DNA of 46,239 nt from Cristatella mucedo (GCA_009760855.2 WPIO01000438.1:1-46239); one strand, 5' to 3'; positions 24,636-37,546 are shown, counted from the first letter of the stretch. The notes: generated from the sequence alone by a model not told the origin. Translations and numbers: made by a program.

Positions 24636-26106
24636 ATCTAGAAACTTCAAATCTGCTTGTCGAACGTGTGCTGGCTGGCAGCAGAGTGCTGCACCTTGCT
24701 TTAAGCATTTCGCACTTGAATAAATTACTTTGCACCAGTTCGCAGCAAATCGCGGAATGTCCAGAAACTTCAAATCTAGTATTCGGAGCGTGCAGTAGCC
24801 GGAAGTAGAGTGCTGCACCTCGTTTCAAGCGTTTCTCACTCAAAAAACTCATTTTGCACGTGTTCGCAGCAGATCGAGGAATATCTAGAAACTTCTAATC
24901 TGCTTGTCGGAGCGTATGCTGGCTGGCAACAGAGTGCTGCACCTTGTTTTCAGCATTTCGCACTCGAATAACATACTTCTCACGAGTTCGCAGCAGATCG
25001 CGGAAGATCTATAAACTTCAAATCTGCTTTTTGGAGCGTGCGGCAGCTGGCACCAGAGTGCTGCAGCTTGTTTCGAGAATTTGCACTCGAATAACAAATT
25101 CCGCACGAGTTTGCAGCAGATCACGGAATATCTAGAAACTTCAAATCTCGTATTCGGAGCGTGCGGTAGCCGGAAGTAGAGTGCTGCACCTCGTTTCAAG
25201 CATTTCGCACTCAAATAACTCATTTCGCACGTGTTCGCAGCAGATCGCGGAATATCTAGAAACTTCAAATCTCCTCGTTGGAGGGTCTGCTGGCGGGCAC
25301 CAGAGTGCTGCATTTTGTTTTGAGCATTTCGCAAGTGAAAAACTCATTTTGCACGAGTTCGCAGCAGATCGCGGAATATCTAGAAACTTCTAATCTTCTC
25401 GTTGGAGTGTGTGCTGGCGGGCAGCAGAGTGCTGCACCTTGTTTTAAGCATTTCGCAATTCAATAACTCACTTCGCACGAGTTTGCAGCATATAGCGGAA
25501 TATCTAGAAACTTCAAATCTGCTTGTCGAACGTGTGCTGGCTGGCAGGAGAGTGCTGCACCTTGCTTTAAACATTTCGCACTTGAATAACTCATTTTGCA
25601 CCAGTTCGCAGCAAGTCGCGGAATATCCAGAAACTTCAAATCTGCTATTCGGAGAGTGCGGTTGCCGGAAGTAGAGTGCTGCACCTTGTTTCAAGCATTA
25701 GGCACTCAAATAACTCATTTCGCACGTTTTCCCAGCAAATTGCGGAATATCTAGAAATTTCAAATCTGTACGTCGGAGCGTGAGCTGGCTGGCATCAGAG
25801 TGCTGCACCTTGTTTTCAGCCTTTCGAACTTGAATAACACACTTCGCACGATGTCGCAGCAGATCGTGGAAGATCTATACACTTTAAGTCTGCTTTTCGG
25901 AGCGTGTGGCAGCTCGCACCTGAGTGCTGCACCTTGTAACAAGCATTTCGCACTCAAATAACTCATTTCGCACGTGTTCGCAGCAGATCGCGGAATATCT
26001 AGAAACTTCAAATCTGCTCGTTGGAGTGTCTGCTGGCGGGCAGCAGAGTGCTGCAACTTGGTTTGAGCATTTCGCAACTGAAAAACTCATTTCGCACGAG
26101 TTCGCA
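24636..26106 (+). repeat. Inserted 12-monomer segment in unit 3
   Basis: At 24636-24680 the array switches from sequence equivalent to 15.75 kb to sequence equivalent to 9.18 kb. At 26092-26106 it switches to sequence equivalent to 15.32 kb. The inserted part matches 9.18-10.61 kb of unit 2. As a result, the sequence equivalent to about 15.32-15.75 kb occurs twice, at about 24.24-24.66 and 26.10-26.52 kb. The total gain is about 1859 bp (15 monomers). Confidence 0.8.
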
Positions 26107-26641
26107 GCAGATCACGAAATATCTATAAACGTCAAATCTGCATGTCGAAGCGTTTGCTGGCTGGCAGCAGAGTGCTGCACCTTGTTTCAAGCATTTCGCA
26201 CTCAAAAAACTCATTTCGCACGTAATACCAGCAGATCGCGGAATATCTAGAAACTTCAAATCTCCTCGTTGGAGTGTCTGCTGGCGGGCAGCAGAGTGCT
26301 GCAACTTGTTTTGAGCATTTCGCAAGTGAAAAACTCATTTCGCACGAGTTTGCAGCAGATCGCGGAATATCTTGAAACTTCCAATCTTCTCGTTGGAGTG
26401 TGTGCTGGCGGGCAGCAGAGTGCTGCACCTTGTTTTACGCATTTCGCAATTCAATAACTCACTTCGCACGAGTTTGCAGCATATAGCGAATATCTAGAAA
26501 CTTCAAATCTGCTTGTCGAACGTGTGCTGGCTGGCAGGTGAGTGCTGCACCTTGCTTTAAACATTTCGCACTTGAATAACTCATTTTGCACCAGTTCGCA
26601 GCTAATCGCGGAATATCCAGAAACTACAAATCTGCTCATAG

Positions 26642-26661
26642 CAGCCAGCGGTAGCTGGCTG
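26642..26661. repeat. Perfect palindrome, C/G form
   Basis: This is the unit 3 equivalent of the copy at 6580. No mismatch. Confidence 0.9.
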
Positions 26662-27773
26662 TAGAGTGCTGCACCTTGTTTCAAGCATTTCGCACTTAAA
26701 TAACTCATTTCGCACGACCTGTTCGCAGCGGATCGCTGAACATCTAGAAACTTCAAATCTGCATGTCAAAGCGTTTGCTTGCTCAAAGAAGAGTGCTGCA
26801 CCTTGTTGCAAGCATTGCACAGTTAAATAACTCATTTTGCACCTGTTCGCAGCGGATCGCTGAACATCTAGAAACTTCAAATCTGCATGTCAAAGCGTTT
26901 GCTGGCTGAAAGAAGAGTGCTGCACCTTGTTGCAAGCATTTCGCAGTTGAATAACTCATTTCGCACAGGTTTGCAGCATATGGCGGAATATCTAAAAACT
27001 TCAAATCTGCATGTCGAAGCGTTTGCTGGCTGGCAGCAGAGTGCTGCACCTTGTTTCAAGCGTTTCGCACTTGAATAACTAATTTCGCACGAGTTCGCAG
27101 CAGATCATGGAATATCCAGAAACTTCAAATCTGCTCTTCCGAGCGTGCTGTAGCTGGCAGCAGAGTGCTGCACCTGTTTCAAGCATTTCGCACTCAAATA
27201 ACTTATTTCGCACGTATTCGCAGCAGATCGCGAAATATCTAGAAACTTCAAATCTGCTCCTCGTATCGTGTACTGGCTGGTAGCAGATTGCTGCACCTTG
27301 TTTCAAGCATTTCGCAGTTGATAAACTCATTTCGCACCTGTTCGCAGCAGATCGCGGAATATCTAGAAACCTTAAATCTGCTCATTGGAGCGTAAGCTGG
27401 CTGGCAGCAGAGTGCTGCAACTCGTTTCAAGCAGTTCGCACTTCAATAACTCATTTCGCACGAGTTCGCAGCGGAACGCTGAACATCTAGAAACTTCAAA
27501 TCTGCATGTCGAAGTTTACTAGCTGGGAGCAGAGTGCTGCACCTTGCTTTAAGCATTTCGGACTGGAATAACTCATTTTGCACGAGTTCGCGGCAAATCG
27601 CGGAATATCTAGAAACTTCAAATCTGCATGTCGAAGCGTTTGCTGGCTGGCAGCAGAGTGCTGCACCTTGCTTTAAGCATTTCGCACTTGAATAACTCAT
27701 TTTGCACGAGTTTAAAGCAGATCACGAAATATACAGAAACTTCAAAAGCTTTCTGGAACGTTAACTGGCTGGC

Positions 27774-27960
27774 AGCAGAGTGCTGCACCTTGCTTTAAGC
27801 ATTTCGGACTGGAATAACTCATTTTGCACGAGTTCGCAGCAAATCGCGGAATATCTAGAAACTTCAAATCTGCTTGTCGGAGCGTATGCTGGCTGGCAGC
27901 AGAGTGCTGCACCTTGTTTCAAGCATTTCGCACTTGAATAACTCATTTCGCACGAGTTCG
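27774..27960 (+). repeat. Mosaic patch without length change in unit 4
   Basis: The AAGCTT-type monomer switches at 27774-27784 to the tail of another type (TTTCGGACTGGAATAAC). The next monomer starts as CTTGTCGGAGCGTATG, not CTTGTCGAACGTGTG, and ends with a further standard tail. The flanks keep the same offset to unit 2 (20065 before, 20064 after). Sequence was therefore replaced, not added or lost, which looks like gene conversion. Confidence 0.75.
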
Positions 27961-30900
27961 CAGCAGATCGCGGAATATCCAGAAACTTCAAATCTAGTAT
28001 TCGGAGCGTGCGGTAGCCGGAAGTAGAGTGCTGCACCTCGTTTCAAGCATTTCTCACTCAAAAAACTCATTTTGCACGTGTTCGCAGCAGATCAAGGAAT
28101 ATCTAGAAACTTCTAATCTGCTTGTCGGAGCGTATGCTGGCTGGCAACAGAGTGCTGCACCTTGTTTTCAGCATTTCGCACTCGAATAACACACTTCTTA
28201 CGAGTTCGCAGCAGATCGCGGAAGATCTATGAACTTTAAATCGGCTCGTCGGAGCCTGCGGTGGCTGGCAGCAGAGTGCTGCACCTTGTTTTAAGCATTT
28301 CGCACTTGAATAACTCATTTCGCACGAGTTCGCTGCAGATCGCATAATATCCATAAACTTTAAATCTGCTCGTTGGAGCGTGGGCTGGCTGGCAGCAGAG
28401 TGCTGCAACTCGTTTCAAGCATTTCGCACTTAAAAAGCTCATTTCGCACAAGTTCGCAGCGGATGGCAGAACATCTAGAAACTTCAAATCTGCATGTCTA
28501 AGCGTTTGCTGGCTGAAAGAAGAGTGGGGCACCTTGTTGCAAGCATTTCGCAGTTGAATAACTCATTTTGCACGAGTTCGCAGCAGATCGCGGAATATCT
28601 AGAAACTTCAAATCTGCTCGTTGGAGTGTGTGCTGGCGGGCAGCAGAGTGCTGCACCTTGTTTTAAGCATTTCGCAATTCAAACACTCACTTCGCACGAG
28701 TTTGCAGCATATAGCGGAATATCTAGAAACTTCAAATCTGCTTGTCGAACGTGTGCTGGCTGGCAGGAGAGTGCTGCACCTTGCTTTAAACATTTCGCAC
28801 TTGAATAACTCATTTTGCAGCAGTTCGCAGCAAAATCGCGGAATATCCAGAAACTTCAAAACTGCTCATAGCAGCGAGCGGTAGCTGGCAGTAGAGTGCT
28901 GCACCTTGTTTTAAGCATTTCGCACTCAAGTAACTTATTTCGCACTTATTCGCAGCAGATCGCAAAATATCTAGAAACTTCAAATCTGCTCCTCGGTGCG
29001 TGTACTGGCTGGTAGCAGATTGCTGCACCTTGTTTCAAGCATTTCGCAGTTGAATAACTTATTTTGCACCTGTTCGCTGCAGATCGCGGAATATCTAGAA
29101 ACTTTAAATCTGCTAGTTGGAGCGTAGGCTGGCTGGCAGTAGAGTGCTGCACCTCGTTTCAAGCATTTCGCACTTGAATAACTCATTTCGCACGAGTTCG
29201 CAGCGGAACGCTGAACATCTAGAAACTTCAAATCTGCTTGTCGAACGTGTGCTGGCTGGCAGCAGAGTGCTGCACCTTGCTTTAAGCATTTCGCACTTGA
29301 ATAAATTACTTTGCACCAGTTCGCAGCAAATCGCGGAATGTCCAGAAACTTCAAATCTAGTATTCGGAGCGTGCAGTAGCCGGAAGTAGAGTGCTGCACC
29401 TCGTTTCAAGCGTTTCTCACTCAAAAAACTCATTTTGCACGTGTTCGCAGCAGATCGAGGAATATCTAGAAACTTCTAATCTGCTTGTCGGAGCGTATGC
29501 TGGCTGGCAACAGAGTGCTGCACCTTGTTTTCAGCATTTCGCACTCGAATAACACACTTCTCACGAGTTCGCAGCAGATCGCGGAAGATCTATAAACTTC
29601 AAATCTGCTTTTTGGAGCGTGCGGCAGCTGGCACCAGAGTGCTGCAGCTTGTTTCGAGAATTTGCACTCGAATAACAAATTCCGCACGAGTTTGCAGCAG
29701 ATCACGGAATATCTAGAAACTTCAAATCTCGTATTCGGAGCGTGCGGTAGCCGGAAGTAGAGTGCTGCACCTCGTTTCAAGCATTTCGCACTCAAATAAC
29801 TCATTTCGCACGTGTTCGCAGCAGATCGCGGAATATCTAGAAACTTCAAATCTCCTCGTTGGAGGGTCTGCTGGCGGGCACCAGAGTGCTGCATTTTGTT
29901 TTGAGCATTTCGCAAGTGAAAAACTCATTTTGCACGAGTTCGCAGCAGATCGCGGAATATCTAGAAACTTCTAATCTTCTCGTTGGAGTGTGTGCTGGCG
30001 GGCAGCAGAGTGCTGCACCTTGTTTTAAGCATTTCGCAATTCAATAACTCACTTCGCACGAGTTTGCAGCATATAGCGGAATATCTAGAAACTTCAAATC
30101 TGCTTGTCGAACGTGTGCTGGCTGGCAGGAGAGTGCTGCACCTTGCTTTAAACATTTCGCACTTGAATAACTCATTTTGCACCAGTTCGCAGCAAGTCGC
30201 GGAATATCCAGAAACTTCAAATCTGCTATTCGGAGAGTGCGGTTGCCGGAAGTAGAGTGCTGCACCTTGTTTCAAGCATTAGGCACTCAAATAACTCATT
30301 TCGCACGTTTTCCCAGCAAATTGCGGAATATCTAGAAATTTCAAATCTGTACGTCGGAGCGTGAGCTGGCTGGCATCAGAGTGCTGCACCTTGTTTTCAG
30401 CCTTTCGAACTTGAATAACACACTTCGCACGATGTCGCAGCAGATCGTGGAAGATCTATACACTTTAAGTCTGCTTTTCGGAGCGTGTGGCAGCTCGCAC
30501 CTGAGTGCTGCACCTTGTAACAAGCATTTCGCACTCAAATAACTCATTTCGCACGTGTTCGCAGCAGATCGCGGAATATCTAGAAACTTCAAATCTGCTC
30601 GTTGGAGTGTCTGCTGGCGGGCAGCAGAGTGCTGCAACTTGGTTTGAGCATTTCGCAACTGAAAAACTCATTTCGCACGAGTTCGCAGCAAATCGCGGAA
30701 TATCTAGAAACTTCTAATCTTGTCTTTGGAGTGTGTGCTGGCGGGCAGCAGAGTGCTGCACCTTGTTTTAAGCATTTCGCAATTCAATAACTCACTTCGC
30801 ACGAGTTTGCAGCATATAGCGGTATATCTAGAAACTTCAAATCTGCTTGTCGAACGTGTGCTGGCTGGCAGGTGACTGCTGCACCTTGCTTTAAACATTT

Positions 30901-30975
30901 CGCACTTGAATAACTCATTCTGCACCAGTTCGCAGCTAATCGCGGAATATCCAGAAACTTCAAATCTGCTCATAG

Positions 30976-30995
30976 CAGCGAGCGGTAGCTCGCTG
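30976..30995. repeat. Perfect palindrome, G/C form
   Basis: This is the unit 4 equivalent of the copy at 3606. No mismatch. Confidence 0.9.
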
Positions 30996-31724
30996 TAGAG
31001 TGCTGCACCTTGTTTCAAGCATTTGGCACTTAAATAACTCATTTCGCACCTGTTCGCAGCGGATCGCTGAACATCTAGAAACTTCAAATCTGCATGTCAA
31101 AGCGTTTGCTGTCTGAAAGAAGAGTGCTGCACCTTGTTGCAAGCATTGCACAGTTAAATAACTCATTTTGCACCTGTTCGCAGCGGATCGCTGAACATCT
31201 AGAAACTTCAAATCTGCATGTCAAAGCGTTTGCTGGCTGAATGAAGAGTGCTGCACCTTGTTGCAAGCATTTCGCAGTTGAATAAATCACTTTGCACGGG
31301 TTTGCAGCATATAGCGGAATATCTAGAAACTTCAAATCTGCATGTCGAAGCGTTTGCTGGCTGGCAGCAGAGTGCTGCACCTTGTTTCAAGCATTACGCA
31401 CTCAATGAACTCATTTTGCACGTGTTCGCAGCAGATCGAGGAATATCTAGGAACTTTAAATCTGCTTTTTGGAGCATATGCTGGCTGGCAGCAGAGTGCT
31501 GCACCTTGTTTTCAGCATTTCGCACTCGAATAACATACTTCTCACGAGTTCGCAGCAGATCGCGGAAGATCTATGAACTTTAAATCTGCTCGTCGGAGCG
31601 TGCGGTGGCTGGCAGCAGAGTGCTGCACTTTGCTTTAAGCATTTCGCACTTGAATAACTCATTTTTCACGAGTTTTAAGCAGATCACAAAATATTCAGAA
31701 ACTTCAAATCTGCATTTCGGAGCA

Positions 31725-31741
31725 TGCGGTAGCTGGCACCA
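31725..31741 (+). other. CENP-B-box-like site (8 of 9)
   Basis: This is the unit 4 equivalent of the site at 11652. Confidence 0.4.
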
Positions 31742-32454
31742 GAGTGCTGCTCCTTGTTTAGAGATTTGGCACTCAAATAACAAATTCCGCACGAGTTCGC
31801 AGCAGATCACGGAATATCTATAAACGTCAAATCTGCATGTCGAAGCGTTTGCTGGCTGGCAGCAGAGTGCTGCACCTTGTTTCAAGCATTTCGCACTCAA
31901 AAAACTCATTTCGCACGTGTTACTAGCAGATCGCAAAATATCCAGATCTTCAAATCTGCTCTTCGGAGCGTGCGGTAGCTGGCAGTAGAGTGCTGCACCT
32001 TGTTTCAAGCATTTCGCACTCAAATAACTCATTTCGCACGTATTCCCAGCAGATCGCGGAATATCTAGAAACTTCAAATCAGCTCCTCCGAGCGTGTACA
32101 AGCTGGAAGCAGATTGCTGCACCTTGTTTCAAGCATTTCGCAGTTTAATAACTCATTTTGCACAGTGCTCGCAGCAGATCGCGGAATATCTAGAAACTTC
32201 AAATCAGCTCCTCCGAGCGTGTACTGGCTAGCAGCAGAGTGCTGCACCTTGTTTCAAGCATTTCGCAGTTTAATAACTCATTTTGCACGTGTTCGCATCA
32301 GATCGCGGAATATCTAGAAACTTTAAATCTGCTCGTTGGAGCGTGGGCTGGCTGGCAGCAGAGTGCTGCACCTTGTTTAGAGCATTTCGCACTTGAATAA
32401 ATCACTTTGCACCAGTTCGCAGCAAATCGCGGAATATCCAGAAACTTAAAATCT

Positions 32455-34300
32455 GCAATTCAGAGTGCGGTTGCCGGAAGTAGAGTGCTGCACCTTGTTT
32501 CAAGCATTACGCACTCAAATAACTCATTTCGCACGTTTTCCCAGCAAATTGCGGAATATCTAGAAATTTCAAATCTGTACGTCGGAGCGTGAGCTGGCTG
32601 GCCTCAGAGTGCTGCACCTTGTTGTCAGCCTTTCGAACTCGAATAACACACTTCGCACGATGTCGCGGCAGATCGTGGAAGATCAATAAACTTCAAGTCT
32701 GCTTTTCGGAGCGTGCGGCAGCTCCCACCAGAGTGCTGCACCTTGTAACAAGCATTTTGCAGTTGAATAACTCATTACGCACGTATTCCCAGCAGATCAC
32801 GGAATATCTAGAAACTTCAAATCTGCATGTCGAAGCGTTTGCTGGCTAGCAGCAGAGTGCTGCACCTTGCTTTACGTATTTCGCACTTGAATAACTCATT
32901 TTACACGAGTTTAAAGCAGATCATATAATATACAGAAACTTCAAAAGCTCCTCGGAGCGTGTACTGGCTGACAGCAGAGTGGTACATCTTGTTTCAAGCA
33001 TTTCGCAGTTGAAAAACTCATTTTGCACGTGTTCGCAGCAGATCGCGGAATATCTACAAACTTCAAATCTGCTTGTCGAACGTGTGCTGGCTGGCAGCAG
33101 AGTGCTGCACCTTGCTTTAAGCATTTTGCATTTGAATAACACACTACGCACGAGTTCGCAGCGGATCGCGGAAGATCTTTGAACTTCAAATCTGCTCGTC
33201 GGAGCGTGCGGTGGCTGGCAGCAGAGTGCTGCACCTTGTTTCAAGCATGTCGCACTTGAAAAACTGATGTCGCACAAGTTCGCAGCGGATCGCGGAACAT
33301 CTAAAAACTTCAAATCTGCTCGTTGGAGTGTGCGTTGGCTGGCAGCAGAGTGCTACACCTTGTTTCAAGCATTTCGTAGTTGAAAAACTCATTTCGCACG
33401 AGTTTGCAGCATATAGCGGAATATCTAGAAACTTCAAATCTGCATGTCAAAGCGTTTGCTGGCTGAAAGAAGAGTGCTGCACCTTGTTGCAAGCATTTCG
33501 CAGTTAAATAACTCATTTTGCACCTGTTCGCAGCAGATCGCGGAATATCTAGAAACTTCAAATCTGCTCGTTGGAGTGTGCGTTGGCTGGCAGCAGAGTG
33601 CTACACCTTGTTTCAAGCATTTCGTAGTTGAAAAACTCATTTCGCACGAGTTTGCAGCATACAGCGGAATATCTAGAAACTTCAAATCTGCATGTCGAAG
33701 CGTTTGCTAGCTGGCAGCAGAGTGCTGCACCTTGTTTCAAGCATTTCTCAATTGAATAACTAATTTCGCACGAGTTCGCAGCAAATCGTGGAATATCCAG
33801 AAACTTCAAATCTGCTCATCCGAGCGTGCGGTAGCTCGCACTAGAGTGCTGCACTTTGTTTCAAGCATTTCGCACTCAAATAACTCATTTCGCACGTATT
33901 CGCAGGAGATCGCGAAATATCTAGAAACATCAAATCTGCTCCTTGGAGCGTGTACTGGCTGGTAGCAGATTGCTGCACCTTGTTTTAAGCATTTCGCAGT
34001 TGAATAACTCATTTTGCACCTCCTCGCAGCAGATCGCGGAATATCTAGAAACTTTAAATCTGCTCGTTGGAGCGTGGGCTGGCTGGCAGCAGAGTGCTGC
34101 ACCTTGTTTGGAGCATTTCGCACTTGAATAAATCACTTTGCACTAGTTCGCAGCAAATCGCGGAATATCCAGAAACTTCAAATCTGCTATTCGGAGAGTG
34201 CGGTAGCCGGAAGTAGAGTGCTGCACCTTGTTTCAAGCATTACCCACTCAAATAACTTATTTTCCACGGGTTCGCAGCAGATCGAGGAATATCTAGAAAC
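32455..34300 (+). repeat. Divergent HOR block, first copy
   Basis: The monomers here depart from unit 2. The first has ATTCAGAGTGCGGTTGCC with a net loss of a few bases. It is followed by versions of the TGTACGTCGGAGCGTGAGC and CTTTTCGGAGCGTGCGGCAG monomers, then by the types CTCCTCGGAGCGTGTACTGG, CTCGTTGGAGTGTGCGTTGG and CATGTCGAAGCGTTTGCTAG. The part 32577-33307 recurs at 39879-40609. All are ordinary ~124 bp monomers in register, so this is older or foreign HOR material from elsewhere in the same array, not a new repeat. Confidence 0.75.
33308..33679 (+). repeat. Two-monomer local duplication
   Basis: The order here is CTCGTTGGAGTGTGCGTTGG, CATGTCAAAGCG, then CTCGTTGGAGTGTGCGTTGG again. 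The first and third monomers differ, by eye, at one base (CATATAGC against CATACAGC). The related block at 40.6-40.9 kb has only CATGTCAAAGCG followed by the CGTTGG type. The extra 248 bp is two monomers. The near-identity of the two copies suggests a recent event. Confidence 0.8.
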
Positions 34301-34560
34301 TTTAAATCTGCTTGTCGGAGCGTATGCTGGCTGGCAGCAGAGCACTGCACCTTGTTTTCAGCATTTCGCACTCGAATAACATACTTCTCACGAGTTCGCA
34401 GCAGATCGCGGAAGATCTATGAACTTTAAATCTGCTCGTCGGAGCGTGCGGTGGCTGGCAGCAGAGTGCTGCACCTTGCTTTAAGCATTTCGCACTTGAA
34501 TAACTCATTTTTCACGAGTTTTAAGCAGATCACGAAATATTCAGAAACTTCAAATCTGCT

Positions 34561-34577
34561 TTTTGGAGCATGCGGTT
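34561..34577 (+). other. CENP-B-box-like site, decayed at CpG
   Basis: TTCG has become TTTG, as at 24163; the rest of the pattern is kept. It lies in the rearranged part of unit 4. Confidence 0.35.
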
Positions 34578-35183
34578 GCTGGCACCAGAGTGCCGCTCCT
34601 CGTTTCGAGATTCGGCACTCAAATAACAAATTCCGCACGAGTTCGCAGCAGATCACGGAATATCTATAAACGTTAAATCTGCATGTCGAAGCGTTTGCTG
34701 GCTGGCAGCAGAAGGCTGCACCTTGTTTTAAGCATTTCGCACTCAAAAAACTCATTTCGCACGTGTTCCCAGCAGATCGCGGAATATCTAGAAACTTCAA
34801 ATCTGCTCGTTGGAGTGTCTGCTGGCGGGCAGCAGAGTGCTGCAACTTGGTTTGAGCATTTCGCAAGTGAAAAACTCATTTCGCACGAGTTCGCAGCAGA
34901 TCGCGGAATATCTAGAAACTTCTAATCTTCTCTTTGGAGTGTGTGCTGGCGGGCAGCAGAGTGCTGCACCTTGTTTTAAGCATTTCACAATTCAATAACT
35001 CACTTCGCACGAGTTTGCAGCATATAGCGGAATATCTAGAAACTTTAAATCTGCTTGTCGAACGTGTGCTGGCTGGCAGGTGACTGCTGCACCTTGCTTT
35101 AAACATTTCGCACTTGAATAACTCATTTTGCACTAGTTCGCAGCTAATCGAGGAATATCCAGAAACTTCAAATCTGCTCATAG

Positions 35184-35203
35184 CAGCGAGAGGTAGCTGG
35201 CTG
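35184..35203. repeat. Imperfect palindrome (two mismatches)
   Basis: The left arm reads CAGCGAGA and the right arm GCTGGCTG. One mismatch is the G/G pair expected of an intermediate between the two perfect forms; the other is a C to A change next to the loop. Confidence 0.85.
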
Positions 35204-36790
35204 TAGAGTGCCGCACCTTGTTTCAAGCATTTCGCACTTAAATAACTCATTTCGCACCTGTTCGCAGCGGATGGCTGAACATCTAGAAACTTCAAATCTG
35301 CATGACAAAGCGTTTGCTGGCTCAAAGAAGAGTGCTGCACCTTGTTGCAAGCATTGCACAGTTAAATAACTCATTTTGCACCTGTTCGCAGCGGATCGCT
35401 GAACATCTAGAAACTTCAAATCTGCATGTCAAAGCGTTTGCTGGCTGAAAGAAGAGTGCTGCACTTTGTTGCAAGCATTTCGCAGTTGAATAACTCATTT
35501 CGCACAGGTTTTCAGCATATAGCGGAATATCTAGAAACTTCAAATCTGCATGTCGAAGCGTTTGCTGGCTGGCAGCAGAGTGCTGCACCTTGTTTCAAGC
35601 GTTTCGCACTTGAATAACTAATTTCGCACGAGTTCGCAGCAGATCGTGGAATATCCAGAAACTTCAAATCTGCTCTTCCGAGCGTGCTGTAGCTGGCAGT
35701 AGAGTGCTGCACCTGTTTCAAGCATTTCGCACTCAAATAACTTATTTCACACGTATTCGCAGCAGATCGCGAAAAATCTAGAAACTTCAAATGTGCTCCT
35801 CGTAGCGAGTACTGGCTGGTAGCAGATTGCTGCACCTTGTTTCAAGCATTTCGCAGTTGAATAACACATTTTGCACCTGTTCGCAGCAGATCGCGGAATA
35901 TCTAGAAACCTTAAATCTGCTCGTTGGAGCGTGGGCTGGCTGGCAGCAGAGTGCTGCAACCCGTTTCAAGCAGTTCGCACTTCAATAACTTATTTCGCAT
36001 GAGTTCGCAGCGGAACGCTGAACATCTAGAAACTTCAAATCTGCATGTCGAATCATTTACTAGCTGGGAGCAGAGTGCTGCACCTTGCTTTAAGCATTTC
36101 GGACTGGAATAACTCATTTTGCACGAGTTCGCAGCAAATCGCGGATTATCTAGAAACTTCAAATCTGCATGTCGAAGCGTTTGCTGGCTGGCAGCAGATT
36201 GCTGCACCTTGCTTTAAGCATTTCGCACTTGAATAACTCATTTTGCACGAGTTTAAAGCAGATCACGAAATATACAGAAACTTCAAAAGCTTTTCGGAGC
36301 GTTAATTGGCTGGCAGCAGAGTGCTACACCTTGTTTTAAGCATTTCGCAGTTGAAAAACTCATTTTGCACGTGTTCGCAGCAGATCGCGGATTATCTAGA
36401 AACTTCAAATCTGCTCGTTGGAGTGTCTGCTGGCGGGCAGCAGAGTGCTGCAACTTGGTTTGAGCATTTCGCAAGTGAAAAACTCATTTCGCACGAGTTC
36501 GCAGCAGATCGCGGAATATCTAGAAACTTCTAATCTTCTCTTTGGAGTGTGTGCTGGCGGGCAGCAGAGTGCTGCACCTTGTTTTAAGCATTTCGCATTC
36601 AATAACTCACTTCGCACGAGTTTGCAGCATATAGCGGAATATCTAGAAACTTCAAACCTGCTTGTCGAACGTGTGCTGGCTGGCAGGTGACTGCTGCACC
36701 TTGCTTTAAACATTTCGCACTTGAATAACTCATTTTGCACCAGTTCGCAGCTAATCGCGGAATATCCAGAAACTTCAAATCTGCTCATAG

Positions 36791-36810
36791 CAGCGAGCGG
36801 TAGCTGGCTG
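36791..36810. repeat. Imperfect palindrome (one mismatch)
   Basis: The left arm CAGCGAGC has the base of one perfect form and the right arm GCTGGCTG has the base of the other, giving a single G/G mismatch. This is the expected half-way state between the two perfect forms. Confidence 0.88.
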
Positions 36811-37529
36811 TAGAGTGCTGCACCTTGTTTCAAGCATTTCGCACTTAAATAACTCATTTCGCACCTGTTCGCAGCGGATCGCTGAACATCTAGAAACTTC
36901 AAATCTGCATGACAAAGCGTTTGCTGGCTGAAAGAAGAGTGCTGCACCTTGTTGCAAGCATTGCACAGTTAAATAACTCATTTTGCACCTGTTCGCAGCG
37001 GATCGCTGAACATCTAGAAACTTCAAATCTGCATGTCAAAGCGTTTGCTGGCTGAAAGAAGAGTGCTGCACCTTGTTGCAAGCATTTCGCAGTTGAATAA
37101 CTCATTTCGCACGGGTTTGCAGCATATAGCAGAATATCTAGAAACTTCAAATCTGCTATTCGGAGAGTGCGGTTGCCGGAAGTAGAGTGCTGCACCTTGT
37201 TTCAAGCATTATGCACTCAAAGAACTCATTTTGCACGGGTTCGCAGCAGATCGAGGAATATCTAGGAACTTTAAATCTGCTTGTCGGAGCATATGCTGGC
37301 TGGCAGCAGAGTGCTGCACCTTGTTTTCAGCATTTCGCACTCGAATAACATACTTCTCACGAGTTCGCAGCAGATCGCGGAAGATCTATGAACTTTAAAT
37401 CTGCTCGTCGGAGCGTGCGGTGGCTGGCAGCAGAGTGCTGCACTTTGCTTTAAGCATTTCGCACTTGAATAACTCATTTTTCACGAGTTTTAAGCAGATC
37501 ACGAAATATTCAGAAACTTCAAATCTGCA

Positions 37530-37546
37530 TTTCGGAGCATGCGGTA
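37530..37546 (+). other. CENP-B-box-like site (8 of 9)
   Basis: It has the same 17 bases as at 5956, in the rearranged tail. Confidence 0.4.

Larger units (their letters stand above)
16598..27378 (+). repeat. HOR unit 3 (10781 bp, expanded)
   Basis: It follows unit 2 with four structural changes. Two monomers are missing near 16.9 kb (the AAGCTT-type and the following CTTGTCGAACG-type). One monomer is missing near 19.6 kb. Near 24.65 kb it jumps back to sequence equivalent to 9.18-10.61 kb of unit 2. Near 26.10 kb it returns to sequence equivalent to 15.32 kb. The last two changes add about 1859 bp, or 15 monomers. It also carries more 2 bp insertions in dinucleotide runs than the other units (18119-18122, 18227-18230, 20950-20953). 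Confidence 0.88.
27379..35917 (+). repeat. HOR unit 4 (8539 bp, second half divergent)
   Basis: From its start to about 32.3 kb it follows unit 2 at an almost constant offset of 20063-20065, with a mosaic patch near 27.77-27.96 kb. After about 32.4 kb the order departs from unit 2. A block with monomer versions not seen earlier follows (32.5-34.3 kb), then a return to familiar types, including the palindrome module (34910-35528), up to the marker monomer at 35918. The variable segments CTCGTTGGAGTGTGCGTTGG and CATGTCGAAGCGTTTGCTAG first appear here. Confidence 0.85.
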
